Below are positions 7,359 to 15,994 of a DNA stretch of 64,000 bases, piece by piece (position 1 is the stretch's first letter; every line of letters starts with the position of its first letter). The translations under genes and the position numbers were made by a program. The stretch is from an uncultured Hyphomicrobiales bacterium. Its GTDB lineage: Bacteria > Pseudomonadota > Alphaproteobacteria > Rhizobiales > Rhizobiaceae. The stretch is taken from contig CALTTH010000002.1 in assembly GCA_943908365.1 (NCBI GenBank), positions 1 through 64,000 on the forward strand, given 5' to 3'. The notes under the pieces were generated by a model that was given only the letters and a program-made list of their open reading frames with translations, was not told the origin of the DNA and made no database searches.

Positions 7359-9293
7359 TTGCGAAAGGCGCTGGCAGTCGTTGTTTGCTGCTTCATACTC
7401 GCCACCGGCTACATCGCTTATGTGATAGCTGAGCGGCAGAACGCGCTCCAGAAATTTGCTCGCTACAACGACTCATGGGCTGTCAGCCAGACCGTGGGGG
7501 AATATGTCCGTTTTGAAAGCCTGCTTGCTGAATATGCTCTTGGCATAGAAGGAATTGACAAGGACGAGCTGCGACTTCGCCTCGATATCGTGCTGGGCAG
7601 AATGAACTCTCTCAGGGAAGGGAGCCTGGCCGCCTTCATCGATGCGAAGCCGGACATGCGCAAGGTCATTGGAGAAGTTGACCAGCTCCTTGGGGACGTC
7701 GATAAAAGGCTGGAAGACTTGAGCCCTGCGGAGGCAAGGGCGCTGCTTCCGGTGATCAGCGGCCACGTTCCACAGCTGACGTCGGTTGCTGCGGAATCCG
7801 TTGCCAATGACGTCGAGATCATCGACGCCGCCCATGCAGAGGTCCGCAAACTCCACATTATTTATACTGGACTTGCCGGAGGTCTGATCCTTTGCGGCAT
7901 GGCGCTGATCTTTCTTCTCTTGCGGCATAACCAGCTGCTCGACCGCGCCCAGACAAAGCTCACACTTTTGACGGAAGAATTACAGACTGCAACGTTAGAG
8001 TTGCAGTCTAATAACCTTCGCCTTGAGTATGATGCCTATCATGACGCACTGACAAATCTTCCCAATCGAGCACTCTTCAGGCGTGAACTCGTGCGCCGGC
8101 TGGACCCTCCATCCGGCATCGATCAGGTTGCACTGCTTCTCCTCGATCTCGATGGGTTTAAAGAGATCAATGACACTCTCGGCCATGACGTCGGCGATAG
8201 CCTCTTACAGGCCGTGGCTGCGCGCATACTCCCGATCAGGAAGAACCACGAGCTGATCTGTCGGCTGGGGGGCGACGAGTTTGCCCTTGTGGCGGATAAT
8301 CTCGACGAAGATCAAGCGCTCAATCTTGCTCGCTGCCTGGTCGAAAGGATTGCCAGCCCATACCATATCGGGGACATGGAGATTAAGATCGGCACCTGTG
8401 TCGGCATTGCGATCTCCCATCGGCAATCCCATGCCGATGAGTTGCTGAAGCACGCGGATCTCGCGCTCTACGAGGCCAAACGCGCGGGCGCGGGCAGCCT
8501 CAGCGTTTACAGACCCTACATGCAGAGCCAGCTGGCAGAAAAGCGATCTTTCGAAGCGGACCTGCAAGCGGCTCTCCAGAACAACGAAATGGATGTGTTC
8601 TACCAGCCGCAAGTATCGACAGAGACGCGCGCTGTCTGCGGATTTGAAGCGCTGTTGCGCTGGACGCATCCTGTGCGCGGGCGCGTGCCTCCGGCGGAAT
8701 TCATTCCTGTTGCGGAAAGAACCGGCTTTATCAACGCGCTTGGAAAATGGGTCATGGAGACGGCCTGCAAAGAGGCGGCACTCTGGAAGCCGAATATCAA
8801 GATTGCCATCAACCTTTCGCCCGTCCAGCTCCACAGCAGCAATCTCATTCAAAACGTCGTCGAAGCCCTGGAAAAGAGCAATCTCGATCCCGCGCGTCTC
8901 GAGTTGGAAATTACGGAGTCCGTGCTTCTCGGCAACAGCGACCAGACGCTTGCCATTCTCGACAACCTTAAGGCGGTCGGCATTAGCATGGCCATGGACG
9001 ATTTTGGCACGGGTTACTCATCGCTTGGAAATCTGCGCCGCGTTCCATTTGACAAGCTTAAGATCGACCAGTCCTTCCTGTCTGATATCACCAGCAGTCA
9101 GGACGCGCTGGCCATCGTCGAATTCGTCGTTGGGCTCGGCCGTAAGTTGCGCATGACGATGATTGCCGAAGGTGTTGAGACGGAAGAACAGTTCGCCCAC
9201 ATGCGCCAGCTCGGCTGCGACCAAATCCAAGGCTATCTAATCGGTAAGCCTGTTCCCGCGAGCGAACTCACGGCCTATGGCATCTACGCTTGA
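7359..9293 (+). CDS. membrane GGDEF-EAL cyclic-di-GMP protein
   Basis: Putative bifunctional diguanylate cyclase/phosphodiesterase of 644 residues. It starts at TTG (7359), placed by the AAAGG just upstream and by the first transmembrane segment (about 4-23). A helical periplasmic part (about 25-165) and a second membrane segment (167-188) follow, then a GGDEF domain with intact GGDEF at 304-308 and an EAL domain with EALLRW at 430-435 and DDFGTGYSSL from 547. Both catalytic signatures look intact. The RxxD inhibitory site expected before GGDEF is absent (KNHE), so product inhibition may be lost. It is cotranscribed with the secreted protein 9 bases upstream. Confidence 0.95.
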   Translation: MRKALAVVVCCFILATGYIAYVIAERQNALQKFARYNDSWAVSQTVGEYVRFESLLAEYALGIEGIDKDELRLRLDIVLGRMNSLREGSLAAFIDAKPDMRKVIGEVDQLLGDVDKRLEDLSPAEARALLPVISGHVPQLTSVAAESVANDVEIIDAAHAEVRKLHIIYTGLAGGLILCGMALIFLLLRHNQLLDRAQTKLTLLTEELQTATLELQSNNLRLEYDAYHDALTNLPNRALFRRELVRRLDPPSGIDQVALLLLDLDGFKEINDTLGHDVGDSLLQAVAARILPIRKNHELICRLGGDEFALVADNLDEDQALNLARCLVERIASPYHIGDMEIKIGTCVGIAISHRQSHADELLKHADLALYEAKRAGAGSLSVYRPYMQSQLAEKRSFEADLQAALQNNEMDVFYQPQVSTETRAVCGFEALLRWTHPVRGRVPPAEFIPVAERTGFINALGKWVMETACKEAALWKPNIKIAINLSPVQLHSSNLIQNVVEALEKSNLDPARLELEITESVLLGNSDQTLAILDNLKAVGISMAMDDFGTGYSSLGNLRRVPFDKLKIDQSFLSDITSSQDALAIVEFVVGLGRKLRMTMIAEGVETEEQFAHMRQLGCDQIQGYLIGKPVPASELTAYGIYA

Positions 9294-9362
9294 AGGTTGT
9301 AAGGTGGTCTGCCAATCCGATCCAACAAGCTGGCCCCCCAAAGGACTATGAAAGGACGCAAT

Positions 9363-10058
9363 ATGGAAGCGTTTGAGATACACGGCGTCCTGTTACGTTT
9401 GTCGTCAGACGAAGTCTCGCCGGTAATATGGCAGGCCCTCAAGGATGGCAGTTATGAAGCGAAGGAAGCCCGAAGCGTGGCGCGGGCTGTGAGGCCCGGA
9501 GACCGGGTGCTGGAGCTTGGCTCAGGCATCGGTGTCATTACCTCTGTCATTGCCCGCATTCCGAACGTTACGGTCTTCGCTTTCGAGGCAAACCCATCCA
9601 CTGCACGTCTTGCGGAACGAATTCTGGAAGCCAATGGCGCGCGAAATGTGCAGTTCTCTCAAGGACTTTTGACTGCAGGGGATCCAGACACGCATATCTT
9701 CTACGTTCGGCGCGATCTGTGGATGTCATCCATGGACGAGAAGCAGGGCCCCTATGAAAGCCGCATCGAAATCGGCTCGGAGAACATCGACGCCTTCATC
9801 CAGCAGCATGACATCAACGTGCTGGTGATGGATATCGAAGGTGCGGAGCGTAATCTGCTACGCGATGCCAAGCTGGAGGGCGTGGAGCGAATTTTCGTCG
9901 AGCTCCACGACCATCTTTATGGTCTTTCTGGTGTTCGCGATATCACCCAGGCGCTGGCGGAGAAAGGATTTGCCTATGATCCTCGGGGATCTCGCGGCCC
10001 CTGCGTCCTCTTCGCCAAGGACGATGGACCGCGCGAATATGATCCGGACGTTGATTGA
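9363..10058 (+). CDS. FkbM-family methyltransferase
   Basis: 231-residue SAM-dependent methyltransferase. Motif I is DRVLELGSGIGVITSVIA; the acidic residue binding SAM ribose is in VFAFEANPS; a VLVMDIEGAE strand is typical of FkbM proteins. The ATG at 9363 has AAGGA 6 bases upstream; an earlier ATG at 9348 would add five residues and has a less well placed site. The substrate is unknown; FkbM relatives often methylate sugars or polysaccharides. It lies 69 bases after the GGDEF-EAL gene on the same strand, and a palindrome closes the unit. Confidence 0.85.
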   Translation: MEAFEIHGVLLRLSSDEVSPVIWQALKDGSYEAKEARSVARAVRPGDRVLELGSGIGVITSVIARIPNVTVFAFEANPSTARLAERILEANGARNVQFSQGLLTAGDPDTHIFYVRRDLWMSSMDEKQGPYESRIEIGSENIDAFIQQHDINVLVMDIEGAERNLLRDAKLEGVERIFVELHDHLYGLSGVRDITQALAEKGFAYDPRGSRGPCVLFAKDDGPREYDPDVD

Positions 10059-10088
10059 GCGGCGGGCCGATTGTAGTTCAAAGAAGAT

Positions 10089-10123
10089 AGAGCGCGGTAC
10101 GTCCAGTGGACGCACCGAGCTCT
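10089..10123. terminator. bidirectional hairpin between convergent genes
   Basis: AGAGCGCGGTACGTCC and GGACGCACCGAGCTCT form a 16-bp imperfect stem (two mismatches) with a 3-base loop. It sits between the 3' ends of the methyltransferase and chemoreceptor genes and resembles the left palindrome of the type B repeat, so it may be a derived fragment serving as a terminator. Confidence 0.65.
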
Positions 10124-10137
10124 AAAGGCCTGCTGCG

Positions 10138-11628
10138 TTACGCCGCGCGATGCTGCTGATAGGTCATCGATTTTTCGACCTGGAAGCGCGAAATCAGCGC
10201 TGCCAGATTGCTGCTGATGTCACTCAAGCCATGCGTAGAGGCATTGGTCTCTTCCACCATCGCCGCGTTCTGCTGGGTCAGCTGGTCCATGCTGTTGATG
10301 GCCATGTTGATTTCCTGGATGCCGACGGCCTGTTCGCGCACCGCTTGGGTAATTGCGCCGATGTGTTCATGAATATCGTCGACTTTGCCGCCAATGGAGT
10401 TCAGCGCTTCACCGGTACGGTTGACGAGAGAAACGCCCTGAGCCACGTCCTGAGACGACTTGTCGATCAGTGTTCGAATCTCCTTCGCGGCGGAAGCCGA
10501 GCGCTGGGCCAATTCGCGAACTTCCTGTGCGACGACCGCAAAGCCCTTGCCCGCCTCACCAGCGCGTGCGGCCTCGACGCCGGCATTCAATGCGAGAAGG
10601 TTGGTCTGGAAAGAGATTTCATCGATAACGCTGATGATCTGCGTGATCTTCTGCGACGAGCCCTCGATTGCACTCATGGCCTCGACGGCTTCGCTGACGA
10701 TATGACGGGAGCGAGCGGCTTCGTCCGCTGAACTCTTGACGATCGCCTGCGCTTCTTCCGTCCTTGATGCCGACTGTTTGGAGATGGTGGTGATCTGGTC
10801 GATGGCAGCGGCTGTCTCTTCCAGCGAGGCAGCTTGCTGCTCGGTGCGGCGCGCCATATCGTCGGTTGCCGATGTCAATTCCCTCGTATTGTTGGCGATC
10901 TTGTGGGATTCGTCGACGATCTCGGCGAAGGCTCCAGAAAGACGGCTGATCGCCGCATTGAAGTTTTCCTTGAGACCGGCGAATTCTGCGGGCAGGGCAC
11001 CATCGATGCGCGAGGTAAGATCACCCTGCGCCATCCGGTCGAGCGCGCTGTTGAGCAGCGCCAGAACGTGATCCTGCTCTTCCTTCATGCGCTTCTGCTC
11101 TGCCTCTATCTTCGCACGTTCGTCAGCAAGCACGTCGAGATAGACGGAAATCGAATAATCCATGTCCAGCATCGCGGCCTTGACCGTTGCACTGATACCT
11201 TTGACAACCTTCTTGCCTTTTTTCTCGACCAGGAAGCCCTTCAGTTCGGATTCGACGATGGCCTTGATGATGCCTTCCAGCACAAGGGCGTAGCCGCCGA
11301 TATACCAGCGCGGCTCAAGCCCCAATCGCGCGTGGGTGCGCCCGATGGCACTTACCGCCTTGGTATAATCAGCGTCGAACACGCCGGATGAGATGCGCGT
11401 CCAGTGGCTGACCTGCATGCTCTTGGCGTGCTGGATATGAGCTTCGCTGGAAAAGAACTTCGCTGTATCTGGAACGGCTCGCGCCTTCTTGTAGAAGGCA
11501 TCGAGCGAGCTGCTGAGCGTGTCGGTGATGGTCGTTTTCAGAGCGGCAAGATCTTGCCTTTGCTCCGCATCGAGACCGAGGAAATCAAGTCTCTCGGTCA
11601 ATTGAGAATTGCTGTGCAGCCCCGTCAT
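10138..11628 (-). CDS. globin-coupled methyl-accepting chemotaxis protein
   Basis: Soluble chemoreceptor of 496 residues. Residues about 10-170 form a protoglobin (HemAT-type) heme sensor, with the proximal His at H99 in RTHARLGLEPRWYIGGY. Then come a HAMP-like stretch (about 195-232) and a signalling domain with the highly conserved hairpin IDEISFQTNLLALNAGVEAA (336-355) and AGEAGKGFAVVAQEVRELAQ. No membrane segment is present, so it acts in the cytoplasm. Known relatives sense oxygen and pass the signal to CheA/CheW. A short basic C-terminal tail lacks a clear CheR-binding pentapeptide. It is monocistronic here. Confidence 0.93.
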   Translation of the reverse strand: MTGLHSNSQLTERLDFLGLDAEQRQDLAALKTTITDTLSSSLDAFYKKARAVPDTAKFFSSEAHIQHAKSMQVSHWTRISSGVFDADYTKAVSAIGRTHARLGLEPRWYIGGYALVLEGIIKAIVESELKGFLVEKKGKKVVKGISATVKAAMLDMDYSISVYLDVLADERAKIEAEQKRMKEEQDHVLALLNSALDRMAQGDLTSRIDGALPAEFAGLKENFNAAISRLSGAFAEIVDESHKIANNTRELTSATDDMARRTEQQAASLEETAAAIDQITTISKQSASRTEEAQAIVKSSADEAARSRHIVSEAVEAMSAIEGSSQKITQIISVIDEISFQTNLLALNAGVEAARAGEAGKGFAVVAQEVRELAQRSASAAKEIRTLIDKSSQDVAQGVSLVNRTGEALNSIGGKVDDIHEHIGAITQAVREQAVGIQEINMAINSMDQLTQQNAAMVEETNASTHGLSDISSNLAALISRFQVEKSMTYQQHRAA

Positions 11629-11753
11629 GTAAAACAGCCCCTACTGTTCGTGCGCGTTCCCCAACTGCACGTAAAAATCAATAAGGGCAGAAAAACACAA
11701 CCATGGTTAATTATTTGCTAAAGTAATAAATCAACCTTTGGTAGGGGTGTGTT

Positions 11754-11782
11754 CAGGCGCCAGGATCTATCCTGAGCGCCTG
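11754..11782. repeat. nested inverted repeat between NYN and chemoreceptor genes
   Basis: CAGGCGC/GCGCCTG outer arms with AGGAT/ATCCT inner arms. It lies 25 bases downstream of the NYN-protein stop. No T-run follows on either strand, so it may be a weak terminator or an mRNA-stabilising structure. Confidence 0.5.
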
Positions 11783-11807
11783 TCACAAGCAAAAGAACGC
11801 GGACGTC

Positions 11808-12383
11808 TTAGTCAACCGTTTCTACGGTCTCGACCGGCGGGCGAGATACACGTTCGCTGGGATCACGCCCGATCTCCGCCTTGAGAGACAGAAGATCGAT
11901 GAAATGGTCGGCCTGGCGCCGCAGATCGTCGGCGATCATCGGCGGCTGCGTCGACATAGTTGAAATGACGGAGACCTTGCGACCCTTGCGCTGTAGTGCA
12001 TCCACCAGTGTCGTGAAGTCGCCGTCGCCGGAAAAGAGAACCAGGTGATCCACCGTCTCGGACTGCTCCATGGCATCGACCGCAAGCTCGATATCCATGT
12101 TACCCTTGATCTTGCGGCGGCCCATGGCGTCGGTGAATTCCTTGGCGGGCTTTGTCACGACCTTGTAGCCGTTATAATCCAGCCAGTCGATCAACGGACG
12201 GATGGAAGAGTATTCCTGATCTTCAATGAGGGCCGTGTAATAATAAGCGCGCAACAGATATCCACGCTTCTGAAATGCCTTCAGCAGCTTGCGGTAGTCG
12301 ATGTCGAAACCAAGGCTTTTTGATGCAGCGTAGAGGTTTGCCCCATCAATAAAGAGCGCAATTTTCTCACGTGGGTCGAACAT
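11808..12383 (-). CDS. NYN-domain (LabA/DUF88-like) protein
   Basis: 191 residues of the PIN-like NYN family, thought to be RNA-processing nucleases. The acidic metal-binding residues are visible: IALFIDGANLY near the N-terminus, KGNMDIELAVDAM in the middle, and LFSGDGDFTTLVDAL. I chose the ATG at 12383, which has GGAGGA 10 bases upstream; a TTG at 12401 would overlap that site. The RNA substrate is not known. It is divergent from rpoZ. Confidence 0.88.
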   Translation of the reverse strand: MFDPREKIALFIDGANLYAASKSLGFDIDYRKLLKAFQKRGYLLRAYYYTALIEDQEYSSIRPLIDWLDYNGYKVVTKPAKEFTDAMGRRKIKGNMDIELAVDAMEQSETVDHLVLFSGDGDFTTLVDALQRKGRKVSVISTMSTQPPMIADDLRRQADHFIDLLSLKAEIGRDPSERVSRPPVETVETVD

Positions 12384-12547
12384 AAAAAGGGGGTCCTCCA
12401 AAGCGGCTCCCAGCCGCGAATATAATAAGAGTATCAGATATCAGCTAATATCTCGGTCTGCGATACATTATTAAGCAATTCATATAAGCTCGTTCGGCCC
12501 GCAGTCCATACCTGCCGCTACAATTTGCACTAACTAATAAAAGGCCG

Positions 12548-12578
12548 TGTGGTTGCGTCTCCTGGGAGACAAACCACA
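12548..12578 (+). promoter_or_regulatory. hairpin in the rpoZ leader
   Basis: TGTGGTT/AACCACA and GTCTCC/GGAGAC arms stack into one nearly perfect stem about 85 bases before the rpoZ start. It lacks a T-run, so a terminator role is unlikely. It could be a leader RNA structure or an operator for the divergent region. Confidence 0.45.
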
Positions 12579-12664
12579 TGAAATGAGGAAAAACTTGAAA
12601 TTCTCGGACAATGTCTGTATCGGGACCATTAATCAGCGACATCACGACCCGCAAAGGACAGGCA

Positions 12665-13057
12665 ATGGCCCGTGTCACAGTAGAAGATTGCATTGACAAA
12701 GTAGACAACCGTTTTGAGCTCGTTCTCCTGGCAAGCCACCGCGCGCGCCAGATTTCGCAAGGCTCTCAGATCACGGTTGATCGCGACAACGACAAGAACC
12801 CGGTCGTTGCTCTGCGCGAGATTGCCGATGAAACGCTTTCGCCCGACGACCTGAAGGAAGATCTGATTCACTCGCTGCAGAAGCATGTGGAAGTGGATGA
12901 GCCGGAACCCGATCCGGTCACGATTGCCGCCAACGCGACAACCGAGAACGAAGACGACGACGCGCCGGAAACCATCACTTTCGACCAGATGTCGGAAGAA
13001 GAGCTTCTGGCCGGTATCGAAGGCCTCGTTCCGCCGGAAAAGAACGACGACTACTAA
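12665..13057 (+). CDS. rpoZ: RNA polymerase omega subunit
   Basis: 130-residue omega subunit, which aids assembly of the beta' subunit into RNA polymerase and, in other proteobacteria, forms part of a ppGpp site. The N-terminal MARVTVEDCIDKVDNRFELV and the ASHRARQIS helix are diagnostic. The start at 12665 gives the standard N-terminus. The C-terminal half is very acidic (NEDDDAPE, SEEELLAG), as in other rhizobia. It lies directly upstream of the (p)ppGpp enzyme gene rel, a common arrangement. Confidence 0.96.
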   Translation: MARVTVEDCIDKVDNRFELVLLASHRARQISQGSQITVDRDNDKNPVVALREIADETLSPDDLKEDLIHSLQKHVEVDEPEPDPVTIAANATTENEDDDAPETITFDQMSEEELLAGIEGLVPPEKNDDY

Positions 13058-13140
13058 GCTTAGCATCAGACCGGCGTTTTTCCGGTTGCGCTTAGGATTT
13101 GATTGTCGTCATAATCTGATCCTGGATTATGTATCATCGT

Positions 13141-13187
13141 GCGCCAGTCCGACGGGGTCGTCCCCGTCAGTTGGCGCGCTTTCTTTT
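13141..13187 (+). terminator. hairpin plus T-tract immediately before rel
   Basis: GCGCCA/TGGCGC and GACGGGG/CCCCGTC arms form a strong stem (13141-13177) with loop TCGT, followed by the T-rich tract 13180-13187. It ends only 16 bases before the rel start codon. It has the form of an intrinsic terminator, either for rpoZ (with rel started by a very close promoter) or as an attenuator in the rel leader. Confidence 0.7.
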
Positions 13188-13203
13188 TCGGGGCATCCCA
13201 TTC

Positions 13204-15438
13204 ATGATGCGACAATACGAGCTCGTGGAGCGGGTTCAGACATACAAGCCTGATGTGAATGAGGCCTTATTGAACAAGGCCTATGTTTACGCCATGCAGA
13301 AGCATGGCCAGCAAAAGCGGGCGAATGGCGACCCCTATATCTCCCATCCGCTGGAGGTCGCGGCCATTCTCACCGAAATGCATCTGGATGAGTCGACCAT
13401 AGCCGTCGCTCTCCTGCATGACACGATCGAAGACACCAGCGCGACGCGTGCCGAAATCGACGAGATGTTCGGTGAAGATATCGGCCGACTTGTCGAGGGT
13501 CTGACGAAGCTCAAGAAGCTCGATCTAGTCAGCAAGAAGGCCAAGCAGGCGGAGAATCTGCGCAAGCTGCTGCTTGCCATCTCAGACGACGTTCGTGTGC
13601 TTTTGGTCAAGCTTGCCGACCGCCTGCACAATATGCGCACCATGGAGCATATGCCTGCGGATAAGCGCAGCCGCATCTCCGAAGAGACGATGGAAATCTA
13701 TGCGCCGCTTGCCGGTCGCATGGGTATGCAGGATATGCGCGACGAGCTCGAGAATCTCTCGTTTCGCTATCTCAACCCGGATGCCTTCGAAACCGTCACC
13801 AAGCGACTGCAGGAGCTGGAAGAGCGCAATGAGGGCCTGATCAAGAAGATCGAGGACGAGCTGCGTGAATTGCTGCTGGCCAATGGCGTCGAAGGTGCCG
13901 TGGTCAAGGGGCGGCAGAAGAAACCCTATTCGGTTTTCCGCAAGATGCAGTCCAAGTCTCTGTCCTTCGAGCAATTGTCGGATGTCTATGGCTTCCGCCT
14001 TCTTGTACAGGATATTCCCTCTTGCTACCGCGCGCTCGGTATCGTGCATACGCGTTGGCGTGTGGTCCCTGGCCGCTTCAAGGACTATATCTCGACCCCG
14101 AAGCAGAACGATTATCGTTCGATCCACACGACAATCGTTGGCCCGTCTCGCCAGCGTATCGAGCTGCAGATCCGCACCCGCCGCATGCACGAGATTGCCG
14201 AATACGGTATTGCCGCACATTCGCTCTACAAGGACGGCGAAACGGGCGACACGGAACAGCTTTCGACCGAGACCAACGCTTATTCCTGGCTACGCCATAC
14301 GATCGAGTCGCTTGCCGAAGGAGACAACCCCGAAGAATTTCTCGAGCACACCAAGCTCGAGCTGTTTCAGGATCAGGTCTTCTGTTTCACGCCCAAGGGC
14401 AAGCTCATTGCCCTGCCGCGTGGTGCGACCCCCATCGACTTCGCCTATGCCGTACATACCAACATTGGCGATACCACCGTCGGTGCGAAGATCAATGGCC
14501 GTATCATGCCGCTCGTCACACGCCTCAACAATGGTGACGAAGTGGAAATCATTCGCTCCGGCGTCCAGGTCCCGCCCGCCGCCTGGGAAGAGGTCGTCGT
14601 CACCGGCAAGGCGCGCTCAGCCATCCGCCGTGCAACCCGCATGGCGATCCGCAAGCAATATGCGGGTCTGGGCTATCGTATTCTGGAGCGCACCTTCGAA
14701 CGTGCCGGCAAGACCTTCTCGCGAGAGGCGTTGAAGCCCGTGTTGCACCGTCTGGCTCAGAGGGATGCGGAGGATGCGATTGCGGCGGTCGGTCGCGGCG
14801 AGGTGTCGTCTCTCGATGTGCTGCGCGCAGTTTTCCCGGATTATCAGGACGAGCGCGTGACCGTGAAGATGACGGGCGACGATGGCTGGTTCAATATGCG
14901 CAGCGCCTCGGGCATGATCTTCAAGATCCCCGGAAAATCACGTTCCGCACTCGAAGATGATGGCGCCACCGAAGTGCTGGATGGTCCCGATCCGATGCCG
15001 ATCCGAGGTCTGTCCGATAATGTCGAGGTCCATTTCGGCGCGACAGGGGCAGTCCCGGGTGACCGGATCGTCGGAATCATGGAGAAAGGGAAGGGGATCA
15101 CCATCTACCCGATCCAGTCTCCTGCGCTTCAACGGTTTGACGATGAACCGGAACGCTGGATCGATGTGCGCTGGGATCTCGATGAGGCGAACAAGTCCCG
15201 TTTCATGGCGCGGCTGTTGATCAACGCACTGAATGAGCCGGGCACGCTGGCCTCCGTGGCTCAATCCATCGCGACGCTGGATGTGAACATCCGGGCGCTC
15301 AACATGGTCCGGATCGGCACGGACTTCTCCGAACTGTCGCTCGACGTGGAAGTCTGGGATCTGCGCCAGCTGAACCAGCTTCTGTCTCAATTGAAGGACC
15401 TCGATTGCGTATCGACGGTGAAACGTGCCTTCGATTGA
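13204..15438 (+). CDS. rel: bifunctional (p)ppGpp synthetase/hydrolase
   Basis: Rsh-type stringent-response enzyme of 744 residues. An HD hydrolase domain with intact HDTIED (72-77) is followed by the synthetase domain (YGFRLLVQD, GRFKDYISTPKQNDYRSIHT, ELQIRTRRMHEIAEYG), a TGS domain (VFCFTPKGKLIALPRGATP) and a C-terminal ACT domain (about 665-744). Both activities look intact, as expected where one Rsh makes and destroys (p)ppGpp. I chose the start MMRQYELVERV at 13204, the usual rhizobial N-terminus; a second ATG follows directly at 13207. No strong ribosome site is visible, and a hairpin precedes the gene. Confidence 0.95.
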   Translation: MMRQYELVERVQTYKPDVNEALLNKAYVYAMQKHGQQKRANGDPYISHPLEVAAILTEMHLDESTIAVALLHDTIEDTSATRAEIDEMFGEDIGRLVEGLTKLKKLDLVSKKAKQAENLRKLLLAISDDVRVLLVKLADRLHNMRTMEHMPADKRSRISEETMEIYAPLAGRMGMQDMRDELENLSFRYLNPDAFETVTKRLQELEERNEGLIKKIEDELRELLLANGVEGAVVKGRQKKPYSVFRKMQSKSLSFEQLSDVYGFRLLVQDIPSCYRALGIVHTRWRVVPGRFKDYISTPKQNDYRSIHTTIVGPSRQRIELQIRTRRMHEIAEYGIAAHSLYKDGETGDTEQLSTETNAYSWLRHTIESLAEGDNPEEFLEHTKLELFQDQVFCFTPKGKLIALPRGATPIDFAYAVHTNIGDTTVGAKINGRIMPLVTRLNNGDEVEIIRSGVQVPPAAWEEVVVTGKARSAIRRATRMAIRKQYAGLGYRILERTFERAGKTFSREALKPVLHRLAQRDAEDAIAAVGRGEVSSLDVLRAVFPDYQDERVTVKMTGDDGWFNMRSASGMIFKIPGKSRSALEDDGATEVLDGPDPMPIRGLSDNVEVHFGATGAVPGDRIVGIMEKGKGITIYPIQSPALQRFDDEPERWIDVRWDLDEANKSRFMARLLINALNEPGTLASVAQSIATLDVNIRALNMVRIGTDFSELSLDVEVWDLRQLNQLLSQLKDLDCVSTVKRAFD

Positions 15439-15629
15439 TGCACGCGTTGCTTAAATAAAGGCCTTTAAGGCCGTTGCTATGCGTTTGATGCATGGCAGCG
15501 GCCTTGTCTTATCCGTGGTCATTGCGCGGCCATGCAGCTATCTTCACTCCAGAAATAAAGAGCAACAGAGGTTTCCTCCGGCAATCCTGTCGTTGAAGAC
15601 AAAGCCTCCAGTCTGGAAAGGAAATGCAA

Positions 15630-15776
15630 ATGTTTGCACCGCTTCGTAAGATCGCCCGCGCTGTTCGTGGCAAGTCGGTTCAGGAACGCGAATTCGATTA
15701 CCTCAGCGGCTCGGTCTCCAATGTGGATCTCGAACTGCGCCAGCGTGAAGTCGACCGCGGCATGTTCCGCAGATAA
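15630..15776 (+). CDS. DUF3563-family small protein
   Basis: 48-residue basic protein beginning MFAPLRKIARAVRGKSV and continuing with EREFDYLSGSVSNVDLELRQ, the pattern of the DUF3563 family found in rhizobia. AAGGA (15618-15622) lies 7 bases before this ATG; an in-frame ATG at 15624 would add two residues. Function unknown. It lies about 190 bases after rel, and the clear ribosome site supports a real gene despite its size. Confidence 0.75.
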   Translation: MFAPLRKIARAVRGKSVQEREFDYLSGSVSNVDLELRQREVDRGMFRR

Positions 15777-15994
15777 GACAGAAATGCATGGCGGCCATGC
15801 CGCCACGCTCATGTGGAGCCAATGAGGCTCTGTCAACGCACGCCACGGAACATCGTTCAATGTTTCTGGATGCGGCGTGCGAGACAATTAATAGTCGAAG
15901 CGCAGGAAACGGGTCCCGGGGATCGTGCCGCTCTTCCGGTACGGAGCCTTTTTCGCCACTTGGCGGAATGCAGGCGATGACATAAAGTCCGCAC

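Noticed and set aside
15519..15887. Minus-strand frame of 122 codons after rel
   Set aside because: It is the shadow of the DUF3563 gene on the other strand; the plus-strand gene has a good ribosome site and family resemblance.
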